A stretch of DNA of 64,000 nt from JBBQYD01 sp942493075 (GCA_942493075.1 OW818681.1:4278001-4342000), one strand, 5' to 3'. Shown: positions 53,504 to 61,566, counted from the first letter of the stretch. Made by a program: numbers and translations. The notes: generated by a model not told the origin, from the sequence alone.

Positions 53504-55171
53504 TTACGAAATCCCCAACCGATTCAAGGCACTCAGCACCGCGCGCACAGAAGCCAACTCGATGTTGGTATCCACACCGGCACCCCAGCGGGATCGTCCA
53601 CTCCGATCCTTAATTTGGATATAGGCGATGGCCGAAGCCTCTTCCCCTTCGCTGAGAGCGTGCTCGCTGTAATTGGCGATCTCAAACTTGGGCACGCCGG
53701 CAGAGCCGAAACCGTTCACGAGCGCAGCCAGGGGACCGTTACCCTCCCCTTTAAATTCCACCGGCTTTCCGTCCCGCATCAACCGAGCCTGGCAGCGCAC
53801 GCTGCCATTGCGGCTTTCCGTTTCAAATCCCTGCAATTGCCAGGGCGCATTGCGGTCAATGTACTCCCGCCAGAACATCACTTTAAGTTCGGCGCCACTG
53901 ACTTCCCGGCCTAACCGATCCACCTCATCATTGGCAATTGGACCGAACTCACGCTGCATTTCCTTGGGCAGGAGAATGCCAAACTCGCTCTCGAGCAAAT
54001 AGGCCACCCCGCCCTTGCCTGACTGGCCGTTCACCCTGATAACCTCGCGGTATTGACGTCCGAGATCGTTCGGATCAATCGTGAGGTACGGCACGTCCCA
54101 GTGCGGCTGCCGCTTTTCCGAACCCCACTCAGCGAGGCCTTTCTTAATCGCATCCTGGTGCGATCCGCTGAACGCGGTGAATACCAACTCGCCTGCGTAC
54201 GGGTGGCGAGGCGGAACGGTCATTCCGGTACATCGCTCATAGACGTCGCGAATGGCATTCAACGAGGAGAAGTCCAGGCCCGGGTTGATGCCGTGCATGT
54301 AGAGATTCAAAGCCACGGTAATGACATCGAGGTTTCCAGTTCGTTCACCGTTGCCGAACAACGTGCCTTCAACCCGATCAGCTCCCGCCAACAAGCCCAA
54401 CTCGGTCGCCGCCGTGCCTGTGCAGCGGTCGTTGTGCGTGTGCAAGCTGATGATCATGCTCTCGCGGTTCTTGAGGTTGCGGGACATCCATTCGATTTGA
54501 TCTGCGTACACGTTTGGTGTCGCCAACTGCACGGTATCGGGCAAGTTGAGAATCATTTTGTGCTGCGGAGTGGGCTGCCAGACCTCCATGACAGCCTCGG
54601 AGACCTCTCTGGCGAATTCGACCTCAGTGGCACTAAAGCTTTCAGGGGAATACTGCAAGGTGACGTTGGTGCCTTTGAGACGACCCAAGCGATCCTTGAT
54701 CATCTGCGCGCCGCGCACTGCGACCTTGAGGATTTCGTCCTTGGACAACCCGAACACAACCCGGCGTTGTGCCGGAGAGGTAGAGTTGTACATATGGATG
54801 ATGGCGTTCTTGGCGCCAACCAATGACTCCACTGTGCGTTCGATCAAATCTTCACGGGCTTGGACAAGCACCTGGAGGAAAACGTCTCCGGGCACGCGGT
54901 TTTCTTCGATTAAGCGCCGGTTGAAAGTGAATTCGGTGTTCGAGGCGGATGGGAAGCCGACTTCGATCTCCTTAAACCCTATTTTGACGAGGGTCTGGAA
55001 GAGCTCAAGTTTTTGGCTTACGTTCATCGGCACAGCCAAGGCCTGGTTGCCGTCGCGCAGATCGACGCTGCACCAGATGGGTGGGTGCGTGAGGACGCGG
55101 TTCGGCCACTGCCGGTCCGGCAAATGGATAACAGGGAACGGCTTATACTTGCTTGATGGATCTTTGAGCAT
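53504..55171 (-). CDS. leuA: 2-isopropylmalate synthase
   Basis: From ATG 55171 (MLKDPSSKYKPFPVIHLPDR) the protein is 555 residues, the long LeuA type. The HMGL-like barrel shows WCSVDLRDGNQALAVPMNV, IGFKEIEVGFPSASNTEF, SPESFSATEVEFA, and the metal-binding SLHTHNDRCTG. LVFTAFSGSHQDAIKKGLAE and the C-terminal regulatory LeuA dimer domain (about 430-555, ending IELASVRAVLSALNRLGI) follow. It condenses acetyl-CoA and 2-oxoisovalerate, the first step of leucine synthesis, and is normally feedback-inhibited by leucine. A start at 55210 falls within the attenuator and is rejected. Transcription seems controlled by the upstream leader. Confidence 0.96.
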   Translation of the reverse strand: MLKDPSSKYKPFPVIHLPDRQWPNRVLTHPPIWCSVDLRDGNQALAVPMNVSQKLELFQTLVKIGFKEIEVGFPSASNTEFTFNRRLIEENRVPGDVFLQVLVQAREDLIERTVESLVGAKNAIIHMYNSTSPAQRRVVFGLSKDEILKVAVRGAQMIKDRLGRLKGTNVTLQYSPESFSATEVEFAREVSEAVMEVWQPTPQHKMILNLPDTVQLATPNVYADQIEWMSRNLKNRESMIISLHTHNDRCTGTAATELGLLAGADRVEGTLFGNGERTGNLDVITVALNLYMHGINPGLDFSSLNAIRDVYERCTGMTVPPRHPYAGELVFTAFSGSHQDAIKKGLAEWGSEKRQPHWDVPYLTIDPNDLGRQYREVIRVNGQSGKGGVAYLLESEFGILLPKEMQREFGPIANDEVDRLGREVSGAELKVMFWREYIDRNAPWQLQGFETESRNGSVRCQARLMRDGKPVEFKGEGNGPLAALVNGFGSAGVPKFEIANYSEHALSEGEEASAIAYIQIKDRSGRSRWGAGVDTNIELASVRAVLSALNRLGIS

Positions 55172-55208
55172 AAATGTGCGCTTTAAGCTGCCCGACGGTG
55201 CTGGAAAC

Positions 55209-55241
55209 AAAAAAACCCCACCGCCATCTGGCAGCAGGGTT
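55209..55241 (-). terminator. Attenuator terminator of leuA
   Basis: On the minus strand AACCCTGCTGCC (55241-55230), loop agat, GGCGGTGGGGTT (55225-55214) gives a mostly paired stem (9 Watson-Crick pairs plus G-U), followed by seven U (55215-55209). It lies between the leader ORF and the leuA start. Confidence 0.78.
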
Positions 55242-55265
55242 CAAATTTCAAACTTCCGGCAACAA

Positions 55266-55334
55266 CTAGAACCCAACCGCCGCGCAGCTCAGCAGCAGCG
55301 CGCCCGATAGCAGCAGGTTCAGATTTCGTTTCAC
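55266..55334 (-). CDS. leuA leader peptide rich in Leu codons
   Basis: A GTG at 55334 opens a 22-codon frame that ends with TAG at 55266 and reads MKRNLNLLLSGALLLSC then AAVGF. Eight of 22 residues are Leu, in two runs of three with single ones before. It precedes an intrinsic terminator and leuA, so it fits a leucine-responsive leader peptide. The sequence could also pass for a tiny lipoprotein (LLLSC), but the position in a leader with a terminator favours attenuation. It has no Shine-Dalgarno site; the promoter suggests near-leaderless translation. Confidence 0.68.
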   Translation of the reverse strand: MKRNLNLLLSGALLLSCAAVGF

Positions 55335-55341
55335 TGGCGCA

Positions 55342-55370
55342 ACATTAATAGTGGTCCGACAGAGCGTCAA
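55342..55370 (-). promoter_or_regulatory. Promoter of the leuA leader
   Basis: Minus strand: TTGACG (55370-55365), 17 bp, TAATGT (55347-55342), then 7 nt to the leader GTG. The -35 is good; the -10 is weak, and TATTAA three bases upstream is an alternative with 15-bp spacing. Confidence 0.5.
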
Positions 55371-55394
55371 CCCCTAAAAATCTGAAAAAACCTA

Positions 55395-55422
55395 TTGCAT
55401 GGGGGTGTGCATTTGCTATATT
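55395..55422 (+). promoter_or_regulatory. Probable promoter of the S10 operon
   Basis: TATATT (55417-55422) matches the -10 consensus at five of six positions. The element 16 bp upstream, TTGCAT (55395-55400), is a weak -35. The first gene, rpsJ, starts 70 bp downstream. It is divergent from the leuA promoter. Confidence 0.5.
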
Positions 55423-55491
55423 CCGCGCTCCGTTTCCCCGGTTTTTGGGGAGCGGAGATTTAGAAACCATTAACAGACAATTGTTCTTTGT

Positions 55492-55800
55492 ATGGCTGGA
55501 CAACGCATACGCATTCGCCTCAAGGCCTTTGACCACCGGGTCATAGACCAATCCGCCCGCGACATCGCGGATACAGTGAAACGGACAGGGGCCCGGGTCG
55601 CCGGCCCGATTCCACTACCTACTCGCGTCGAGCGCTTCACGGTTCTTCGCTCACCTCATTCGGATAAGAAATCGCAGGAAACCTTTGAACAGCGCACCCA
55701 TAAAAGGCTGATCGACATCATTGAGCCCACGGCTAAAACCGTGGACGAACTGAAGAAGTTGAATTTGCCAGCGGGCGTGGACATCACGATTAAGATTTAA
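55492..55800 (+). CDS. rpsJ: 30S ribosomal protein S10
   Basis: The 102-residue protein reads RIRIRLKAFDHRVIDQSARD, then VAGPIPLPTRVERFTVLRSP, then FEQRTHKRLIDIIEPTAKTV, all standard S10. It sits in the 30S head and is also NusE in antitermination. It is first in the rpsJ-rplC-rplD-rplW unit. Confidence 0.98.
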   Translation: MAGQRIRIRLKAFDHRVIDQSARDIADTVKRTGARVAGPIPLPTRVERFTVLRSPHSDKKSQETFEQRTHKRLIDIIEPTAKTVDELKKLNLPAGVDITIKI

Positions 55801-55810
55801 GGATTTGAAT

Positions 55811-56497
55811 ATGCTCGGCCTTATTGGAAAAAAGCTTGGCCAAACGCGTGTTTACGACGCGAAAGGCACCATGACCTCGGTCACGATAGTGCTCGTGGGT
55901 CCCAATCGAGTTCTGCAGTGCAAAACTCAGCAAAGTGACGGCTACAACGCCGTGCAGTTGGGTTTTGGCGAACAGAAAGAGCATCGCCTCTCTAAGCCCC
56001 TGCTCGGACACATCAAGAAACACAATGGCGCTCCGGTCAAACGGATCCAGGAGTTTCGCGATTTCACCAAAGAAGTGAAACCGGGTGATGTGCTGGGAGC
56101 AACGGTTTTTGCTCCGGGTGATTATATTGACGCCATCGGCCTGACAAAGGGCCGTGGGTTTGAAGGTGTAGTCGGCCGGCACAGTTTCGCCGGTGGCGAT
56201 AGCACGCACGGCTCAAAAGGCTGGCATCGGCGCTCTGGCGCCATCGGCCAGCGCTTGTTCCCCGGCACCGTTATGCGCGGCATGAAAATGCCGGGCCATA
56301 TGGGCCAGGTCCGCCGGACCACCCAGAACCTGGAAGTGGTCCAGGTGCACGAAGCCGATAATGTGCTGCTCATCCGCGGCGCGATCCCTGGATCACCTGG
56401 CGATTACGTGGTGATTCGCGAATCCAAGAAACGCCCGAAGGGCTGGAAGCCGCATGCGGAACGCGCGGAAGCCAAGAAGGCAGAAAAGAAGAAATAA
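55811..56497 (+). CDS. rplC: 50S ribosomal protein L3
   Basis: Start ATG 55811 is preceded by AAGGA at proper spacing; a TTG two codons earlier is not needed. The 228-residue protein begins MLGLIGKKLGQTRVYDAKGT and has the typical GRGFEGVVGRHSFAGGDSTH and GTVMRGMKMPGHMGQVRRTT blocks near the peptidyl transferase centre. The C-terminus has a Lys/Ala-rich extension (AERAEAKKAEKKK). Confidence 0.98.
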   Translation: MLGLIGKKLGQTRVYDAKGTMTSVTIVLVGPNRVLQCKTQQSDGYNAVQLGFGEQKEHRLSKPLLGHIKKHNGAPVKRIQEFRDFTKEVKPGDVLGATVFAPGDYIDAIGLTKGRGFEGVVGRHSFAGGDSTHGSKGWHRRSGAIGQRLFPGTVMRGMKMPGHMGQVRRTTQNLEVVQVHEADNVLLIRGAIPGSPGDYVVIRESKKRPKGWKPHAERAEAKKAEKKK

Positions 56498-56506
56498 GGA
56501 ACTGCC

Positions 56507-57136
56507 ATGAAGCTTACCATTAAAGATATCAAAGGAAACAGTCAGGGCGAACTGGACGTTCAGTTCTCTCTGGTTGAAGACGGGCGCGGCACCCAGGCGG
56601 TGCACGACACCGTAGTGGCTTACCAGGCCGCCCAACGCAGCGGAACTGCCTGCACCAAGACCATGGGTGACGTGAATGGTTCCGGCAAGAAACCCTGGCG
56701 CCAAAAAGGCACCGGGCGCGCTCGTGCCGGCTCCTTCGCCTCGCCCCTGTGGCGTGGTGGTGGCGTCGTATTCGGCCCCAAGCCGCGCGACTTCGCCAAG
56801 AAGGTCTCTCGCAACACCAAACAACTCGCATTGCGCAAAGCGCTTTCTGAGCGCCTCCAAGCCAATGAAGTCGTCGTGGTTGATGGACTGAAGCTCGCTT
56901 CAGCCAAAACCCGCGATTTCACCGGCGTTCTGGCCGCTCTGCAAGTCGATGCCGGCACCACTCTCGTGGTTTCGGAAGGCTCGGACAAGAATCTAACGCT
57001 TGCGGCTCGTAACGTGCCGAACGTCTTCTTATCTACCAGCGAAGGCCTCAATACCTATGAAGTCTTGCGCGCCGATAAGCTGGTGTTCACCCGCGGCGCT
57101 TTTGAACAGGTTCAGGCCCGCTTGAACAAGGAATAA
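56507..57136 (+). CDS. rplD: 50S ribosomal protein L4
   Basis: The 209-residue protein has the exit-tunnel loop GSGKKPWRQKGTGRARAGS and GGGVVFGPKPRDFAKKVSRN, then ALRKALSERLQANEVVVVDG. AAGGA lies upstream of the ATG. L4 lines the nascent-peptide tunnel and in E. coli represses its own operon; whether it does so here is unknown. Confidence 0.98.
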   Translation: MKLTIKDIKGNSQGELDVQFSLVEDGRGTQAVHDTVVAYQAAQRSGTACTKTMGDVNGSGKKPWRQKGTGRARAGSFASPLWRGGGVVFGPKPRDFAKKVSRNTKQLALRKALSERLQANEVVVVDGLKLASAKTRDFTGVLAALQVDAGTTLVVSEGSDKNLTLAARNVPNVFLSTSEGLNTYEVLRADKLVFTRGAFEQVQARLNKE

Positions 57137-57138
57137 CC

Positions 57139-57420
57139 ATGAATTCTTACGACATCATCAAGACTGTCCGCCTGACCGAAAAAGGCACCCGCCAGGGCGA
57201 TTCCTACAACCAATACACTGTCAAAGCGGATCCCCGTGCGAATAAAACACAGATCCGCCAGGCTGTGCAGGAGTTGTTCAAGGTTAAGGTTATCAAGGTC
57301 AACACCCTGAATGTGCGTGGCAAACTGCGCCGTCAGCGCACTGTCCAGGCCGGTCGTTCTTCCAACTGGAAGAAGGCGATCGTCACCCTCAAAGAGGGCG
57401 ACAAAATCACTTTGACCTAA
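57139..57420 (+). CDS. rplW: 50S ribosomal protein L23
   Basis: The 93-residue protein has IIKTVRLTEKGTRQGDSYNQ, then VKADPRANKTQIRQAVQELF and VNTLNVRGKLRRQ. Its Shine-Dalgarno AAGGA overlaps the rplD stop (2-bp gap). L23 stands at the tunnel exit and binds trigger factor and SRP. Unlike in most bacteria it is the last gene of the unit; rplB does not follow. Confidence 0.98.
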   Translation: MNSYDIIKTVRLTEKGTRQGDSYNQYTVKADPRANKTQIRQAVQELFKVKVIKVNTLNVRGKLRRQRTVQAGRSSNWKKAIVTLKEGDKITLT

Positions 57421-57441
57421 TCGGTCGATCAGTATTTCACG

Positions 57442-57473
57442 CGCGCGGGCAGCTTCGGCTCCCGCGCGTTTTT
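57442..57473 (+). terminator. Intrinsic terminator after rplW
   Basis: CGCGCGGG (57442-57449) pairs with CCCGCGCG (57461-57468). The inner AGC/GCT pair closes a TTCG tetraloop, and five T follow (57469-57473). It ends the four-gene ribosomal operon. Confidence 0.92.
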
Positions 57474-57548
57474 GCTTTCTCGGATCGACTCCACGTTGGA
57501 GAGGATGGTTGCTGTCTGCAAGCGTCCAGCCAACGGTGGCACCTGCCA

Positions 57549-59105
57549 TCAGGAGCGCTTGAATCGACGCGTAATCAACTGCGCCACTTCGCGTGCGGAC
57601 TCAATTTTGAATGCGAATGCAATAAAGCAATAGACGGCTCCTGCGAGGGCTGCCGGTAGAAAGACTGCGATGAGCTTGGGCGTAAATGATTGAATCCCCC
57701 AGTGGGCCTGGCTCCAGCGTCCACCGAACCATGCGATAACACCTGCAATCAATGCGGCGGGCACCAAAACCAGCAGCGTTCTCGTAAACTTGCTAAAATC
57801 CAGCGTCTTCAGTTTTCGCCGCAAGGCATAGGTGAGAAGAGCGGTGTTGATCAGTGCGCTGGCGGTGTTCGCAATTCCCAACCCGGCTTCGCCAAGGCGT
57901 TGCACCAGGAAAAAGGCGAACACCAGGTTAATTCCAAGACAGAAAACGCTGATCCTCATCGGCGTGCGGATGTCCTGCAGGGCAAAAAAGGCGCGCGCGA
58001 GGATGTTGTTCATGGAAAACATCAGCAAACCCGGTGCAAGGCACATCAGGGACAAGGTCACCCGTTGCGTGGCGCTAGGCCCGAACTCTCCGCGTTCGAA
58101 CACCAGGCGAACAATAGGCTCGGCCAGCGAGAATGAGATGGCGGCGGCGAACAGATTCGCCAAGGCCAGGTGGGACAAGCCAGTGCTCAACGTGCTCCGG
58201 AATTCCGGGAACTTTTTGTCGGCTGCCAGGCCCGAAAGCGTAGGTAGCAAATAGGTGGCAAGGGAGATGCCGAACAGGCCTTGAGGAAGTTCCATCAAAC
58301 GCACCGCGTAGTTGAATGTGGATACGATTGTAGGTTCAAACCAGAATGAGAAAACCTGAGTGAGCAGCACGTTGATCTGAAAAGCTGCCACACCGATCGA
58401 CCCGGGGATCATTTTCCGAACGACTTCGCGTACAGTCGGGTCCTGCCAGGGAGACTCCCATTTCAATCGGTAGCCTTCTTTGTGCAGCGTGGGCAATTGA
58501 AAAACCGCCTGGGCCAACCCAGCGAGCAAAACACCTATGGCCAGTCCGAAGATCTGCTCATCCTTGGCAATGCCCATGTGGGGGGCCAGCCAAATGACAC
58601 TGGAGATCATGATCACGTTGAGGAGAACAGCCCCCAGGCTCGGAATGAAAAAGTGCCCTCGTGAGTTGGCCATGCCGATATAAACGGCAGCCAGGCAAAC
58701 CAGGATCACGTAAGGAAACATCCACCGCATCAGCCGCAGGACCAGCCGGGTATGCTCTTCGAGCACCATCGTGTTCAGAGCGATTGTGATTGCGATCAAC
58801 GCCAGCAAGGTGATCGCTCCGCATGCGATAGTAACACCCGAGATAATGGCGTTGGCCGCGCGCCACATCTCCTTCTCATCCTGGCGCTCCTTTTGCTTAA
58901 ACAGCGGGATAAACGCTGCTGTTAAGGCCCCCTCCCCCAGCAACCGGCGAAAGAGGTTGGGCACCTGGAACGCGAGAGTGAACGCACTTGCCACCATGGA
59001 ATTGCCCATGAAACTGGCGTACACACTCTCGCGGACCATTCCAAGCAATCGGCTGGTCATGGTAGCCGCTGCCATCGCGCCCGAAGATTTCAACATTTGC
59101 GACAT
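57549..59105 (-). CDS. murJ: Lipid II flippase MurJ
   Basis: From ATG 59105 (MSQMLKSSGAMAAATMTSRL) the protein has 518 residues and 13-14 membrane helices, the MviN/MurJ length. Conserved parts are RLLGMVRESVYASFMGNSMV, AFTLAFQVPNLFRRLLGEGA and LTAAFIPLF. Further on are RLMELPQGLFGISLATYLLP and NILARAFFALQDIRTPMRI. It flips lipid II across the inner membrane for peptidoglycan synthesis. An upstream start at 59174 adds 23 residues without family character. It is convergent with the ribosomal operon. Confidence 0.95.
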   Translation of the reverse strand: MSQMLKSSGAMAAATMTSRLLGMVRESVYASFMGNSMVASAFTLAFQVPNLFRRLLGEGALTAAFIPLFKQKERQDEKEMWRAANAIISGVTIACGAITLLALIAITIALNTMVLEEHTRLVLRLMRWMFPYVILVCLAAVYIGMANSRGHFFIPSLGAVLLNVIMISSVIWLAPHMGIAKDEQIFGLAIGVLLAGLAQAVFQLPTLHKEGYRLKWESPWQDPTVREVVRKMIPGSIGVAAFQINVLLTQVFSFWFEPTIVSTFNYAVRLMELPQGLFGISLATYLLPTLSGLAADKKFPEFRSTLSTGLSHLALANLFAAAISFSLAEPIVRLVFERGEFGPSATQRVTLSLMCLAPGLLMFSMNNILARAFFALQDIRTPMRISVFCLGINLVFAFFLVQRLGEAGLGIANTASALINTALLTYALRRKLKTLDFSKFTRTLLVLVPAALIAGVIAWFGGRWSQAHWGIQSFTPKLIAVFLPAALAGAVYCFIAFAFKIESAREVAQLITRRFKRS

Positions 59106-59170
59106 CGCGGGGGGAAATCTACGCGCTGGCCGGGCAAAGTCGAAACTGAAAAGAAATCTTCCGACAGGCG

Positions 59171-59495
59171 GCAACCAGAATGGTTGCCAGAGAGTAAGCC
59201 GGAGGTCGCAACGAAGTGCAGACCTCCGGTTGAGTCGCAGATTGGAATTGCACCCCGGATCGGGGTGCCAGAACCAGATGAATCAACAGAAGGAAAACCA
59301 AGAGAGCGAAGTGCCGAAGGAGGTTCGGTCTCATTGCACACCAAGCGGCCGGAAACCAGCGATGTGCATTGCACTTCAGTACTGTGTGCAGCTCGGTCTG
59401 GCACCCCGTCCCGGGGTGCTGAAGCAAGCGTCTGTTTTCCGGAGGTCTCCGCTACGCTCCGACGCTCCGGCTACTCTCTGCCAAGCCTTCGGCTT
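59171..59495. repeat. Composite palindromic element with two mirrored arms
   Basis: Both arms carry the same ordered parts in opposite orientation: a terminal hairpin (GCAACCagaatGGTTGC at 59171-59187; CCAAGCCttcGGCTTGG at 59481-59497), CAGAGAGTA with GCCGGAG, an AGACCTCCGG segment, and a hairpin GCACCCCGGatCGGGGTGCC (arm 1 near 59250) or its mirror near 59402. The intervening 110 bp are unrelated to any gene. The 26 bp at 59171-59196 recur exactly at 63584-63609. No gene was found from 59106 to 59610. Confidence 0.8.
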
Positions 59496-59524
59496 GGATT
59501 GTCCGAGCTCCCGGCAAACCAGTC

Positions 59525-59601
59525 GTGGCAGCCCGACACCGAGAGGTCGTCACATTGTTTTTCGTTGCGCTTGACCCGGCGCGGCTGCACTTTCATTAAG
59601 C
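59525..59601. repeat. attC-like imperfect palindrome 1
   Basis: GTGGCAGCC (59525-59533) pairs with GGCTGCAC (59583-59590) with one bulged G, and CCG (59539-59541) with CGG further in. The possible core site ATTAAGC (59595-59601) stands 9 nt ahead of the next ATG. One unpaired base on one strand is a feature of integron attC sites. Confidence 0.4.
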
Positions 59602-59610
59602 CATACGCGT

Positions 59611-59907
59611 ATGCGCTACTTCGAGGAAGCCAAACAAATTTGGAAGACACTTCTCCCCAAGTCCGGCCAGGCAGATACGGTTCAAGGCGAGTTGATTCGC
59701 GCTATTGAGCGGCTGCGCTGGGAGTCTCAAAACAACGGAAACGGGAATTGGGATGAGGGCTTTGATCGCTTTTGTGATTTTTTGGAGCAGACATTGGCAG
59801 TCAGGCCGCCGTTCGATGACGACGCGCTTAGCGAGATTCGCACAGACATCTCGCGATTGCCTGAGTACTTTCGCTCTGCACGAGATGCTCGGATGGGCCC
59901 TGTTTGA
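59611..59907 (+). CDS. Small acidic protein of unknown function
   Basis: 98 residues, soluble and helical (MRYFEEAKQIWKTLLPKSGQ, then IRAIERLRWESQNN), with an acidic second half (DRFCDFLEQTLAVRPPFDDD). No recognised family. It is the first of a row of small plus-strand genes that look mutually unrelated. The start at 59611 lies 9 nt after the core of the attC-like site. Confidence 0.5.
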   Translation: MRYFEEAKQIWKTLLPKSGQADTVQGELIRAIERLRWESQNNGNGNWDEGFDRFCDFLEQTLAVRPPFDDDALSEIRTDISRLPEYFRSARDARMGPV

Positions 59908-59962
59908 ATGTCGAAACTCACCAGCCGGGCGCCGGTGAGAGAGAACCTTTTATGGCCAGCGT

Positions 59963-60244
59963 ATGACACCAATTGTTCAAAGCGTGAGAACACTGGTGGT
60001 CGGGATGGTGGTCGGGATGGTTCCGATGCTGATTTATGGCAGCCACATGGTGAGAAGCCTGTTGCACGCCCGGCGTTGTGGTATAGCCCTGTTTTCCAAA
60101 TCGGCTGGCACCGCTTTCCGTGTGCATCTTCGTAAAGACGAACATGCCGGACTCCTATATCGTCGATCGGTTGTCTGGTTCTTCATTAGTCTTGCAACTT
60201 GGGGATGCGTGGCCGCAGAAGCATTTTACGTACTGAAATCATGA
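59963..60244 (+). CDS. Small two-helix membrane protein
   Basis: 93 residues with one hydrophobic segment near the start (TLVVGMVVGMVPMLIYG) and one near the end (VVWFFISLATWGCVAAEAFY). Between them is a basic cytoplasmic loop (LLHARRCGIALFSKSAG). No family recognised. The CTCACC/GGTGAG hairpin in the 55-bp gap upstream is short. Confidence 0.45.
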   Translation: MTPIVQSVRTLVVGMVVGMVPMLIYGSHMVRSLLHARRCGIALFSKSAGTAFRVHLRKDEHAGLLYRRSVVWFFISLATWGCVAAEAFYVLKS

Positions 60245-60261
60245 CTTATACTGCGCGAATT

Positions 60262-60345
60262 CCAACATTCAGTGGCTCAGATGGCGAGTTCGGGGTGGTT
60301 TTAAGCCTTGAGTTTTCGGCCAGCTCCGCTGATCACTCGTTGGTT
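60262..60345. repeat. attC-like imperfect palindrome 2
   Basis: CCAAC (60262-60266), AGTG (60271-60274), CAG (60278-60280) and GG pair in order with GTTGG (60339-60343), CACT (60334-60337), CTG (60329-60331) and CC, with small bulges. It starts 17 nt after a stop codon and ends 17 nt before the next ATG. Confidence 0.45.
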
Positions 60346-60362
60346 AACCACTCGGACTCGCA

Positions 60363-60641
60363 ATGAAACGCCCCCTGCATTCTTTGCTCCTTTCAATCGG
60401 CTTGTTGGTACTCGCGAGTTTGAGCCTTGCCCCATATACGCCAGCCAAACGTCACCCTTTACCAGACGGCAGAATTGTCGAAAGAGCCGAGGCTGAGCGG
60501 AGCAGCGCCGGGTGGCGTGTCAATTGGTTCCCGTACCTTTGTCTCGGAGGAGCCGCAGTTTCTTTTGCGTGGACGCTCGGCCTGGCATCCATTGGCATCG
60601 CCCAGTTTATTCGCCAAAGGCGGCATAATAATCCCAGCTAG
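60363..60641 (+). CDS. Small two-helix membrane protein
   Basis: 92 residues: an N-terminal hydrophobic segment (HSLLLSIGLLVLASLSLAPY), a polar stretch with KRHPLPDGRIVERAEAERSS, then a second helix (YLCLGGAAVSFAWTLGLASI) and a basic tail (RQRRHNNPS). No family recognised. It stands alone between two attC-like palindromes. Confidence 0.45.
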   Translation: MKRPLHSLLLSIGLLVLASLSLAPYTPAKRHPLPDGRIVERAEAERSSAGWRVNWFPYLCLGGAAVSFAWTLGLASIGIAQFIRQRRHNNPS

Positions 60642-60722
60642 CCAACACGTGTACTGGACGCGGCGATGAATATCGGTTTACATTCCGGAAGTCACTGGCA
60701 CCGCACCAGCGATTCGTTTACA
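60641..60722. repeat. attC-like imperfect palindrome 3
   Basis: GCCAAC (60641-60646) follows the stop codon directly. CTGGACGCGGCG (60654-60665) pairs imperfectly with CACCGCACCAG (60699-60709). The possible core GTTTACA (60716-60722) is 9 nt before the next ATG. This is weaker than site 2. Confidence 0.3.
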
Positions 60723-60731
60723 TTGCGCCAC

Positions 60732-61352
60732 ATGAACGCGCCTCCAAAATTCCGCCACCTCTTCCTGCTCTGCATCGCTTGGGCCTTTGTTCTGCCGGTG
60801 TCGGCAGCCCCGCCCGATAATCGAGACCGTCAGGTTCTGGAGACACTATTGGTGCATCTATTGTCGGACCCGAAGTTTGACATGACGCGAGTTTCTTCCA
60901 ATGGAGCGACGATTGTCTTGCACGCACGTACGCCAGACAAGACGGGCTTCCTCATGTCTCACCAGATTCGAGCCGAGATTGGCAGTCGCGAATTACCGAG
61001 TGATGCAGAGAGTGATGCGCGCCGGCGGAACACGCCAGCCGATGCCAAGCCAGGCGCATATGATTCGGTCCCGGCATTCTACACGAATCTGACATTTGCG
61101 GCAGGTATAGTGGTCACCGATTTGACCAAGACATGGAAGGGTCGGAGCTCATTCGCATCGTTCGAGGAGGCGCATCCCAAAGCTCGCGGATGGTTGGCAG
61201 CTTATTTACCGGGATATTCTGCGGACGGCAATCGCGCAGTAGTTCGCGCTGGCGTCGGACCGTGGGCGCACGCGGCGATGCTCACAGCCGTGTTGGAGAG
61301 GCGCGGGGACAAGTGGACGGTGGTTTGGCATCATGTTGCCCGCTTTGCGTAG
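60732..61352 (+). CDS. Exported protein of unknown function
   Basis: From ATG 60732 the protein has 206 residues with a signal peptide (FRHLFLLCIAWAFVLPVSAA). The mature part has DRQVLETLLVHLLSDPKFDM, a beta-like ATIVLHARTPDKTGF region and the end VLERRGDKWTVVWHHVARFA, the kind of strand that closes small NTF2-like or immunity-like folds. A longer frame from 60666 overlaps the palindrome and is less likely. Confidence 0.55.
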   Translation: MNAPPKFRHLFLLCIAWAFVLPVSAAPPDNRDRQVLETLLVHLLSDPKFDMTRVSSNGATIVLHARTPDKTGFLMSHQIRAEIGSRELPSDAESDARRRNTPADAKPGAYDSVPAFYTNLTFAAGIVVTDLTKTWKGRSSFASFEEAHPKARGWLAAYLPGYSADGNRAVVRAGVGPWAHAAMLTAVLERRGDKWTVVWHHVARFA

Positions 61353-61359
61353 GTTAACT

Positions 61360-61551
61360 ATGAGCAAATTCCAAGAATTGGAAGATTTCGAGCGACGCTT
61401 CGACACCATGGGTTTGGAAGAACTGCGGCAGTGGAAGAAATACTGGACGCAGCACGCTCAGGAGTTGGCTCCCAAGGTCCGCAAGCAAGCCATGAAGAGG
61501 GTGTATGACATTGACAGAGCCATCGATCGGAGGATTCAGGAGAATGCATAA
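61360..61551 (+). CDS. Small charged helical protein
   Basis: 63 residues from ATG 61360, 7 bp after the previous stop. It is strongly charged and helical (MSKFQELEDFERRFDTMGLE, then WKKYWTQHAQELAPKVRKQA, then VYDIDRAIDRRIQENA). It may be co-expressed with the exported protein upstream. No family recognised. Confidence 0.5.
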   Translation: MSKFQELEDFERRFDTMGLEELRQWKKYWTQHAQELAPKVRKQAMKRVYDIDRAIDRRIQENA

Positions 61552-61566
61552 GAGCGAATTGCTCCA

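Noticed and set aside
53247..53613. Frames on both strands with similar hydrophobic peptides
   Set aside because: Both arise from the two mirrored arms of the inverted repeat; no start signals or domains.
59106..59610. Several frames of 90-267 codons on both strands
   Set aside because: They follow the palindromic element and extend out of murJ; no conserved features.
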